Shown here piece after piece: positions 1-6,900 of a stretch of DNA of 8,130 nt; the stretch's first letter is position 1; every line of letters begins with the position of its first letter. The DNA comes from Neisseriaceae bacterium (GTDB taxonomy: Bacteria; Pseudomonadota; Gammaproteobacteria; Burkholderiales; Neisseriaceae): contig JASLBZ010000003.1 of assembly GCA_030146285.1 (NCBI GenBank), positions 1-8,130 of the forward strand, in the 5' to 3' direction. The position numbers were made by a program, and so were the translations under genes. The notes under the pieces are model-generated. The model made no database searches, was not told the DNA's origin, and saw only the letters and a program-made list of their open reading frames with translations.

Positions 1-1407
1 CTAGGCCATCAAGTTTTTATTGTGATTGAGCAGGAATCTGAAGTAGATTTAATCATTGAAGAATCTAAGCGCATGGGCGTTAAAGCCAATTTAGGATTGC
101 GCGTTCGCTTATCATCACTGGCCTCTAGCAAGTGGGCTGATACTGGCGGCGAAAAGGGTAAATTTGGTCTGTCTGCCAGTCAATTGTTAACGGTATCGCA
201 AAAGCTATTGGATGCAGGTTTAACCGATACGGTGAAGCTTATGCATTTTCACATGGGCTCACAGATTGCCAATTTAAGCGATTACCGTTTAGGCTTTCGT
301 GAATCATTGCGCTATTATGCTGAATTACGTGATATGGGCATGCCGCTTGCATTTATGGATGTTGGTGGTGGTTTGGGTGTGGACTATGATGGCACCAAAT
401 CACGCAATTCCAGTTCTATTAATTACTCCATGAATGAATACGCACATGTGATTATCAGTATGTTGCAAGAGTTTTGTGCTGAAAATGATATGCCGCATCC
501 ACATGTTTTTTCTGAGTCCGGCCGTGCCATGACCGCGCATCATGCTGTTTTGGTGATGAATGTGACTGAGGTAGAAAGACTGCCTGAAACCAAACCGACA
601 ATGAGTGAAGAAGAGATTGAACAATTCTCTTTTCCAACGCGCCGTTTGTTTGAATTTTTAAGCAGTACTGATTCTGAAATGGTGACGGAAGTGTATTACC
701 GTGTGACGCACTTTATTGGTGAAGTGAACATGTTGTACACCGAAGGAAAAATCAGTTTGGCAGAAAAAGCCATTGCTGAGCAGGTGTATTCGGTATTGTG
801 TCAGCGTTTGCGTAAACAATTGCATGCATCACACCGCTCACAACGCCAAGTGTTTGATGAGCTAACCGATAGATTGGCTGATAAATATTTCTGTAATTTC
901 TCTGTTTTCCAAAGCTTGCCAGATACATGGGCGATTAATCAGGTATTGCCAATTATGCCGCTGCATCGCTTAGATGAAGAGCCCACTCGCCGTGCTGTAT
1001 TGCAAGATTTAACGTGTGATTCAGATGGTAAAGTGTCTCAGTATATTGACTCACAAAGTATTGAAAGCAATATGCCAGTGCATGATTTAAATGGCAAAGA
1101 GCCATATTTACTTGGTGTCTTTTTGGTGGGTGCATACCAAGAAATTTTGGGTGATATGCATAATTTGTTTGGTGATACCGATTCTGTGAATGTGTATGTT
1201 GACAATGATGGCACAGTTTCTTGTCGTGGTCTCGAGGTCAAAGATACGATTGAAGACATGTTGAAATATGTGCATTTGTCCAGTACCGAAGTATTAAACC
1301 GTTACGAGATGAAAATTCGCAAAGCGCAACTCAGTGAAGATTTGGGTAAAGAATATTTGGCGACATTCTGCCATGGTTTAAAACAATCTTCGTATTTACA
1401 AGTTTAA
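1..1407 (+). CDS. speA: Biosynthetic arginine decarboxylase SpeA, C-terminal part (5' end outside window)
   Basis: SpeA is a PLP-dependent (fold III) enzyme that converts arginine to agmatine, the first step of the agmatine route to putrescine and spermidine. The reading frame is open from base 1, so the GTG at 22 is an internal Val, not a start. 468 residues are present. Full-length SpeA proteins are about 630-660 aa, so roughly the first 160-190 residues are missing, including the PLP lysine. Family motifs seen, numbered in this fragment: HFHMGSQ (82-88), GGGLGVDY (122-129), ESGRA (172-176) followed by TAHH, and CDSDGK with the conserved active-site Cys at 339. Near the C-terminus, GAYQEILGDMHNLFGDT also matches E. 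coli SpeA closely. The product is most likely cytosolic in this group. A terminator follows 34 bases after the stop, so speA is the last gene of its transcript. The family call is very safe; only the 5' end is unknown. Confidence 0.96.
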   Translation, partial: LGHQVFIVIEQESEVDLIIEESKRMGVKANLGLRVRLSSLASSKWADTGGEKGKFGLSASQLLTVSQKLLDAGLTDTVKLMHFHMGSQIANLSDYRLGFRESLRYYAELRDMGMPLAFMDVGGGLGVDYDGTKSRNSSSINYSMNEYAHVIISMLQEFCAENDMPHPHVFSESGRAMTAHHAVLVMNVTEVERLPETKPTMSEEEIEQFSFPTRRLFEFLSSTDSEMVTEVYYRVTHFIGEVNMLYTEGKISLAEKAIAEQVYSVLCQRLRKQLHASHRSQRQVFDELTDRLADKYFCNFSVFQSLPDTWAINQVLPIMPLHRLDEEPTRRAVLQDLTCDSDGKVSQYIDSQSIESNMPVHDLNGKEPYLLGVFLVGAYQEILGDMHNLFGDTDSVNVYVDNDGTVSCRGLEVKDTIEDMLKYVHLSSTEVLNRYEMKIRKAQLSEDLGKEYLATFCHGLKQSSYLQV

Positions 1408-1440
1408 TGAATCAGCTTTGTCATCATGATGTCACTGCTT

Positions 1441-1468
1441 AAGCCATATCCTAGGGTATGGCTTTTTT
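1441..1468 (+). terminator. Intrinsic terminator of speA
   Basis: A perfect 8-bp stem, AAGCCATA (1441-1448) with TATGGCTT (1457-1464), closes an 8-base loop. The T run spans 1463-1468, its first two T's lying in the stem. It lies 34 bases after the speA stop codon and separates speA from the carA operon. Confidence 0.85.
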
Positions 1469-1874
1469 CGTTTTGTTTCATTTTGATTCCAAACAACCGT
1501 ATTGTCTGGGTTTTTTAAACCAATTTGCTATCAAATCACATATTGGGTTTTCGATTGTGCTAATTTAGGACTGTATATCCATATTGTGTTTACAGCTATT
1601 TTGTATAGAAACTGTGATTTTTTTGTAATCACTTGATCTATATTGGTTAAATCTTAATAAGTCCGACTGAATTTACATGATTGCTAGTAGCTTATCTTGT
1701 TCTTTTTCGCAATGGCTGGGATTCGCATGTGATGCACATTAGATTTGAGTGTGGTTTATCGACACTGTTTTCAAAATTATGACAAGGAAGATTTTTTGAA
1801 AATATTGATTTGATTTGATTGGATTAAATACTATGTAAGAGTACGTTAAGCCTGCGCATTTATAAAAAAAGTGG
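1469..1874. other. AT-rich intergenic region, no gene seen
   Basis: About 400 bases between the speA terminator and the carA promoter hold no convincing coding frame on either strand. Only short frames occur, for example a 21-codon one starting at 1676 without a ribosome binding site. Small structures are visible: a weak AT-rich hairpin GTGATT/AATCAC (1614-1632), a dyad ATGTG-ATG-CACAT (1727-1739), AGTGT/ACACT with a 9-base spacer near 1750-1770, and the TTGAT repeat at 1805-1824. A regulatory role upstream of carA is possible, but nothing here is strong enough to name. Confidence 0.6.
1805..1824 (+). repeat. Short tandem TTGAT repeat, possible second -35 region
   Basis: Three exact TTGAT units (1805-1819) are followed by one variant unit, TGGAT (1820-1824). 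The first unit reads TTGATT (1805-1810) and lies 18 bases before TACTAT (1829-1834), each matching 4 of 6 bases of the sigma70 consensus. This could be a weak upstream promoter for carA, about 70 bases before the strong one. The array is short, so active length variation is only a possibility. Confidence 0.4.
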
Positions 1875-1903
1875 TTGTGAAATCAGCAAGCTGTGGATAT
1901 AAT
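1875..1903 (+). promoter_or_regulatory. Strong sigma70-type promoter for the carA operon
   Basis: A perfect -10 box, TATAAT (1898-1903), sits exactly 17 bases after TTGTGA (1875-1880), which matches 4 of 6 bases of the -35 consensus including TTG. Transcription would be expected to start near 1909-1912, in a pyrimidine-rich stretch (GCTTCT). This gives a leader of about 150 bases before the carA start at 2061. It is the best promoter seen in the window. Confidence 0.8.
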
Positions 1904-1914
1904 GCATTGCTTCT

Positions 1915-1930
1915 ATGGCATCAATGCCAT
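1915..1930 (+). promoter_or_regulatory. Dyad at the 5' end of the carA leader
   Basis: ATGGCAT and ATGCCAT are perfect inverted repeats separated by only CA. In RNA this would fold as a 6-bp stem (ATGGCA/TGCCAT) with a UCAA tetraloop at the very start of the leader. In DNA it could be an operator just downstream of the promoter. The same bases read as a six-codon frame, ATG GCA TCA ATG CCA TGC TAA (1915-1935), but there is no room for a ribosome binding site, so I do not call it a gene. Confidence 0.45.
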
Positions 1931-1985
1931 GCTAAAAAGCACGTAACACTATCTGATTTGATAGTGCGGCGTGTTTTTTTTTAGC
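1931..1985 (+). terminator. Terminator-like hairpin in the carA leader (candidate attenuator)
   Basis: The inner stem CACTATC (1947-1953)/GATAGTG (1960-1966) has a 6-base loop. It is extended, after a 3x3 internal loop, by CACG (1940-1943)/CGTG (1970-1973). Nine T's follow (1974-1982). The A-rich flank GCTAAAAA (1931-1938) can also pair with TTTTTAGC (1978-1985). This has the shape of an intrinsic terminator, but it lies between the strong promoter and carA, with no other gene for it to end. That position suggests premature termination control of the carbamoyl-phosphate operon. Attenuation has been proposed for carAB of Pseudomonas aeruginosa and is established for E. coli pyrBI. The regulatory role here is inferred, not shown. 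Confidence 0.65.
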
Positions 1986-1993
1986 CAAAAAAA

Positions 1994-2043
1994 ATGACTG
2001 GTGAAACTGGGCACCGAGTATGACCCAGTATCGTAATACATGA
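1994..2043 (+). other. Two tiny ORFs in the carA leader, chained by ATGA overlaps
   Basis: Frame one (1994-2023) encodes MTGETGHRV and stops at a TGA that overlaps the ATG of frame two (2020-2043, MTQYRNT). The TGA of frame two in turn overlaps an ATG at 2040 that is in frame with carA. All three junction starts and the preferred carA start at 2061 begin ATGAC. Neither tiny frame has a clear Shine-Dalgarno, though the A-run at 1987-1993 precedes the first. They could be leader peptides that couple translation into carA, or chance. A perfect ACTGGG/CCCAGT dyad (2005-2028) lies across the same bases. Confidence 0.3.
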
Positions 2044-2047
2044 CAAC

Positions 2048-2051
2048 AGGA
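2048..2051 (+). promoter_or_regulatory. Ribosome binding site that selects the carA start
   Basis: AGGA lies 9 bases before the ATG at 2061, in the string AGGAACAGAG. The in-frame ATG at 2040, 21 bases upstream, has no purine-rich sequence at the right distance. This favours 2061 as the main start. Confidence 0.65.
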
Positions 2052-2060
2052 ACAGAGAAT

Positions 2061-3188
2061 ATGACAATGCCAGCAATATTGGTTTTAGCCGACGGTAGTG
2101 TGTTTCAGGGCACTACAATTGGAGCCGAAGGGCACACAGTCGGTGAAGTGGTTTTCAATACTTCAATGACCGGTTATCAAGAAATTTTAACTGATCCATC
2201 ATACGCAAAACAAATCATCACCTTAACTTACCCACACATTGGTAATACAGGCGTGAACAGTGAAGATGAAGAATCAAGCACTGTACATGCGTCAGGTTTG
2301 ATTATCCGTGACTTGCCTTTGTTAGCAAGTAACTTCCGCAGCAGCGAAAGCCTACAAGATTACCTAAAACGTCACAATGTGATTGCGATTGCTGATATTG
2401 ATACTCGCCGTTTGACACGCCTTTTGCGTGACAAAGGTGCACAAGCAGGTTGCATCATGACTGGTGCAGATGCTGATGTGGCAAAAGCACAAGAATTGGC
2501 ACAAGCTTTTGGCAGCATGGCCGGTTTGGATTTGGCAAAAGAAGTGACTTGCGAAACAGCGCATGAGTGGAATGAAGGTGAATGGCGTTTGGGTCAATCA
2601 TTTAGCCACCCAGAAAAACAACCATTTCATGTTGTGGCTTATGATTTTGGCGTGAAACGCAATATTTTGCGCATGCTGGCTGAGCGCGGTTGCCGTTTAA
2701 CGGTTGTGCCTGCAACAACACCGGCTAAAGATGTATTGGCTTTGAATCCAGATGGTGTTTTCTTGTCAAATGGTCCAGGAGATCCTGAGCCATGTGATTA
2801 CGCTGTTGCTGCAATCCAAGAAATTTTAGACAGCAAAAAACCTGTATTTGGTATTTGCTTAGGTCATCAGTTATTGGGTTTGGCACTGGGCGCTAAAACC
2901 GAAAAAATGAAATTTGGTCACCACGGTGCTAATCATCCGGTTCAAGAGTTGACAAGCAAACAAGTCATGATTACCAGTCAAAACCATGGTTTCCAATTGA
3001 ATGAAGCAAGCTTACCTGAGAATGTTGAAGTAACACATCGCTCATTGTTTGATCATTCTATTCAAGGCATTGCTTTAAAAGACCAAGTTGCATTCTCGTT
3101 CCAAGGTCACCCAGAAGCAAGTGCTGGCCCAAACGATGTGGCTTATTTGTTTGATCAATTTATTGATGGCATGAAAGCTGCAAAATAA
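2061..3188 (+). CDS. carA: Carbamoyl-phosphate synthetase, small (glutamine amidotransferase) subunit
   Basis: CarA hydrolyses glutamine and passes ammonia to CarB, which makes carbamoyl phosphate for arginine and pyrimidine synthesis in the cytosol. With the ATG at 2061 the protein has 375 residues, the usual family length. It begins MTMPAILVLADGS, like other CarA proteins. The alternative in-frame ATG at 2040 would add 7 residues that do not look like the family. The N-terminal CarA-specific domain covers about residues 1-150, with GYQEILTDPSYA and TRRLTRLLRDKGAQAG. The C-terminal class I glutamine amidotransferase domain shows FLSNGPGDP, GICLGHQLLG with the nucleophile Cys266, and GHPEASAGP with His350 and Glu352, so the catalytic triad is complete. 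It is the first gene of an apparent carA-leuE-carB operon under the promoter at 1875-1903 and a possible leader attenuator. Identification is certain; the start is likely. Confidence 0.97.
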   Translation: MTMPAILVLADGSVFQGTTIGAEGHTVGEVVFNTSMTGYQEILTDPSYAKQIITLTYPHIGNTGVNSEDEESSTVHASGLIIRDLPLLASNFRSSESLQDYLKRHNVIAIADIDTRRLTRLLRDKGAQAGCIMTGADADVAKAQELAQAFGSMAGLDLAKEVTCETAHEWNEGEWRLGQSFSHPEKQPFHVVAYDFGVKRNILRMLAERGCRLTVVPATTPAKDVLALNPDGVFLSNGPGDPEPCDYAVAAIQEILDSKKPVFGICLGHQLLGLALGAKTEKMKFGHHGANHPVQELTSKQVMITSQNHGFQLNEASLPENVEVTHRSLFDHSIQGIALKDQVAFSFQGHPEASAGPNDVAYLFDQFIDGMKAAK

Positions 3189-3201
3189 TATGGTTTAACT
3201 T

Positions 3202-3227
3202 TTCAGGCAGCCTGTAAGCTGCCTGAA
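3202..3227. repeat. Inverted DNA uptake sequence pair between carA and leuE
   Basis: TTCAGGCAGC (3202-3211) and GCTGCCTGAA (3218-3227) form a perfect 10-bp stem with the loop CTGTAA. Read on the - strand, 3202-3213 is exactly AGGCTGCCTGAA, the AG-simDUS dialect; 3216-3227 matches it at 11 of 12 bases on the + strand. Neisseriaceae often place such pairs after genes, where they double as terminators and as DNA import signals. The pair begins 13 bases after the carA stop, but only three T's follow within the next bases, so it may be a weak or partial terminator that lets transcription continue into leuE and carB. Confidence 0.85.
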
Positions 3228-3244
3228 CTTTGTGGACAAGCGTG

Positions 3245-3901
3245 ATGTTGGGAATAACCGATTTAACTGCTTATGTTTTGGGTGTGATTGCCATTATTTT
3301 GCTGCCAGGGCCTAACTCAATATTTTGCCTAACGGTTGCAGGACAATATGGTGCAAAAACAGCATACCGTGCCATTGCGGGTATTTTTATTGGTGATTGC
3401 ATCTTGATACTGGCAACGGTATTGGGCGCTGGCACCGTACTGAAGAATTACCCTGCTGTTTTTTGGGTGATTAAAATACTAGGCGGTTTGTATTTGGCAT
3501 ATATCGGCTTTAACTTATTAAAGTCGGGGATTCAAGGCTGGAAAAAGCCAATGCCAATATCGCCTGATATTGAAGTAACACCCGTAGTGGTTGCAGCACC
3601 AAAGGTGTTTTCCCGAGCCTTAACATTAAGCTTGTTAAACCCCAAAGCGATTTTGTTTTTGTTGTCATTTTTTGTGCAGTTTGTTGATCCCAAATATGCC
3701 CACCCCACCGTATCGTTTTTGGTGTTGGGCATAATTTTGCAAACCATCAGCATGCTGTACCTGAATATTTTGGTGATTAGCGGCACTCGCCTGGTGAGTT
3801 GGTTTCGACGATCAAGACACATCGCAGCATTGGGCATGAGCAGCGTAGGCGCCTTATTTATGGGCTTTGCCGTTAAACTTTGGCTGGCAACTGTTGGCTA
3901 A
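3245..3901 (+). CDS. leuE: LysE/RhtB-family amino acid exporter, LeuE-like
   Basis: This is an inner-membrane exporter of the LysE superfamily; the closest remembered match is E. coli LeuE, which exports leucine and related amino acids. From the ATG at 3245 it has 218 residues, the usual length. About six hydrophobic segments are visible (roughly 7-27, 42-66, 71-93, 124-146, 155-179, 195-215). Family signatures are PGPN (21-24), GIFIGD (46-51), LLNPKAILF (130-138) and FFVQFVD (142-148), the last nearly identical to LeuE. GTG at 3242 or TTG at 3230 could also be starts, but no start here has a strong ribosome binding site. It lies 56 bases after carA, across the DUS hairpin, and 41 bases before carB with no promoter seen between, so it is probably co-transcribed. 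The substrate is inferred from similarity; a homoserine/threonine (RhtB) or other amino acid role is possible. Confidence 0.85.
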   Translation: MLGITDLTAYVLGVIAIILLPGPNSIFCLTVAGQYGAKTAYRAIAGIFIGDCILILATVLGAGTVLKNYPAVFWVIKILGGLYLAYIGFNLLKSGIQGWKKPMPISPDIEVTPVVVAAPKVFSRALTLSLLNPKAILFLLSFFVQFVDPKYAHPTVSFLVLGIILQTISMLYLNILVISGTRLVSWFRRSRHIAALGMSSVGALFMGFAVKLWLATVG

Positions 3902-3942
3902 GCAAACCAAATATTAGTTATTGAATTGTAAAAGAGAATACT

Positions 3943-6900
3943 ATGCCAAAACGTACCGATTTAAAATCTATCTTGATTATTGGCGCAGGTCCGATTGTGA
4001 TTGGACAAGCGTGTGAATTTGACTATTCTGGTGCTCAAGCGTGTAAAGCCTTGCGTGAAGAGGGTTACCGCGTGATTTTGGTAAACTCAAATCCAGCAAC
4101 CATTATGACTGACCCAGAAATGGCCGATGTGACTTACATCGAACCTATTTTGTGGGAAACTGTTGAGCGCATTATTGAAAAAGAACGCCCTGATGCGATT
4201 TTACCAACCATGGGTGGTCAAACTGCATTGAATTGTGCCTTAGACTTAAGCCGTCATGGTGTGTTGGCAAAATACAATGTTGAGTTGATTGGCGCAACAG
4301 AAGACGCAATTGACAAAGCAGAAGACCGTGGTCGTTTTAAAGATGCCATGGCGAAAATTGGCTTAAGCTGCCCTGAATCTTATGTTTGTCATAGCATGAA
4401 TGAAGCTTTGGCTGCACAAGCAAAAGTGGGCTTTCCAACCTTGATTCGTCCATCGTTCACGATGGGTGGCTCTGGCGGCGGTATTGCTTACAATAAAGAA
4501 GAATTCATGACCATTTGTGATCGTGGATTTGATGCTTCTCCAACACACGAATTGCTGATTGAGCAATCGGTATTGGGTTGGAAAGAATATGAAATGGAAG
4601 TAGTACGCGACAAAGCGGACAACGCCATTATTATTTGCTCTATTGAAAACTTTGACCCAATGGGTGTGCACACCGGTGACTCTATCACTGTTGCACCTGC
4701 ACAAACCTTAACAGACAAAGAATACCAAATTATGCGCAATGCCAGTTTGGCAGTATTGCGTGAAATTGGTGTGGATACCGGCGGCTCAAACGTACAGTTT
4801 GCCGTGAATCCAAAAAATGGTGATTTAATCGTCATCGAAATGAACCCACGAGTGTCTCGCTCTTCGGCTTTGGCATCTAAAGCAACTGGCTTTCCGATTG
4901 CCAAAGTGGCAGCAAAATTGGCAGTGGGTTACACCTTAAATGAATTGCAAAATGACATTACCGGTGGCCGCACGCCTGCATCGTTTGAGCCTTCAATTGA
5001 TTATGTGGTCACAAAAATTCCACGTTTTGCATTTGAAAAATTCCCAGCAGCAGACGATCGCTTAACCACGCAAATGAAATCTGTGGGCGAAGTGATGGCA
5101 ATGGGTCGCACATTTTCTGAATCCATGCAAAAAGCATTGCGCGGTTTGGAAACAGGTTTATGTGGCTTTAACCCACGCACGACTGACAAAGTTGTGATTC
5201 AACGTGAATTGGCAAATCCAGGCCCAGAACGCATGCTGTACGTTGCAGATGCATTCCGTGTTGGCATGAGCCAAGAAGAAGTGTTTGATATTTGCGCGAT
5301 TGATCCATGGTTCTTGGCGCAAGTTGAAGATTTGATGAACGAAGAAAAAGCCGTTGCAGCAGGTACATTGGCTGATTTGGATTTCACCACCATGCGTCGC
5401 TTAAAACGCAAAGGTTTCTCAGATAAACGCTTATCTCAAGTTTTGAACATTGATGAAAAAGACGTGCGTGAAGCGCGTTATGCTTTGAAACTGCACCCAG
5501 TTTACAAACGTGTGGATACTTGCGCTGCTGAATTTGATACTGACACTGCTTATTTGTACTCAACGTACGAAGAAGAGTGCGAAGCCAAGCCAAGCAATAA
5601 CAAAAAAATCATGATTTTGGGCGGTGGACCTAACCGCATTGGTCAAGGTATTGAGTTCGATTATTGCTGTGTACATGCTTCTTTGGCACTGCGTGAGTCT
5701 GGTTTTGAAACCATCATGGTTAACTGTAACCCTGAAACCGTTTCAACTGACTTTGATACATCGGATCGCTTGTATTTCGAGCCATTAACATTAGAAGATG
5801 TTTTGGAAATCGTACGCGTTGAACAGCCTTTCGGTTTAATCGTACATTACGGTGGTCAAACACCTTTGAAATTGGCCAATGCTTTGGTTGAAAATGGTGT
5901 GAACATCATTGGTACTTCGGCTGACAGCATTGATGCAGCAGAAGACCGTGAACGCTTCCAAAAAGTATTGAATGACTTAGGCTTGCGTCAACCGCCTAAC
6001 CGCATTGCTCGCAACGAAGTTGAAGCCATTGTATTGGCCAATGAAGTTGGCTACCCATTGGTGGTGCGTCCTTCTTATGTACTGGGTGGTCGTGCGATGC
6101 AAGTGGTCTACTCAGATGATGAGTTAAACACGTACATGAAAGAAGCCGTGCAAGTTTCAGAAGACAGCCCAGTGTTGCTAGACTTCTTCTTAAACCATGC
6201 CATTGAAGTGGACGTTGATTGTGTTTCTGACGGTAAAGAAGTGGTTATCGGCGGTATTATGCAGCACGTTGAACAAGCAGGTGTTCACTCAGGTGACTCT
6301 GGTTGCTCATTGCCTCCTTACTCTTTAAGCCAAGAAATCCAAGACGAAATTCGTCGCCAAACCAAAGCCATGGCAATGGCGTTGGATGTGGTTGGTCTAA
6401 TGAACGTACAGTTTGCAGTTCAAGATGGTGTTGTGTATGTATTGGAAGTGAATCCACGTGCTTCTCGTACCGTACCGTTTGTGAGCAAAGCCACTAGCGT
6501 TCCTTTGGCAAAAATTGCAGCCCGTGCGATGGCCGGCATTAGCTTACAAGAGCAAAACTTCCAAGCAGAAGTGATTCCTGAGTACTACTCTGTGAAAGAG
6601 GCAGTATTCCCATTCATGAAGTTCCCTGGTGTTGATACCATTTTGGGACCTGAAATGCGCTCAACAGGCGAAGTGATGGGTGCAGGTAAAACCTTCTCTG
6701 AAGCTTACTTAAAAGCACAATTGGGTGCTGGCGAGCGTTTGCCTAAAGTGGGTAAAGTGTTTATTTCTGTGCGTGAAGAAGACAAACCTTACTTAGAAAC
6801 CATGGCGCGTAACTTCTTAGAGCAAGGTTATGGTTTGTGTGCAACTCGTGGTACTGCCAAATACTTAACTGACATGGGCTTCTTTGTTCAGCCTGTGAAT

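Noticed and set aside
22..24. GTG at 22 as the start of the first gene
   Set aside because: The frame is open from base 1 and the residues before it (LGHQVFI) match SpeA, so the gene is cut by the window edge.
1727..1739. Dyad ATGTG-ATG-CACAT as a CRP/FNR-type operator
   Set aside because: The half-sites and spacing do not match TGTGA-N6-TCACA or TTGAT-N4-ATCAA, and it is about 150 bases upstream of the promoter.
1676..1741. A 21-codon + strand frame in the intergenic region
   Set aside because: It has no ribosome binding site and no recognisable character; such frames are expected by chance.
1408..2060. Arginine repressor (ARG box) operators upstream of carA
   Set aside because: I looked for paired TGAAT/ATTCA halves at the right spacing; TGAAT occurs once near 1667 without a partner.
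3230..3244. TTG at 3230 as the start of the exporter gene
   Set aside because: It abuts the DUS hairpin and would add five residues (MWTSV) before the family N-terminus; the ATG at 3245 fits the LeuE length better.
4363..4904. Long - strand frames within carB
   Set aside because: They are antisense shadows of a highly conserved gene, with no start signals and no protein-like features.
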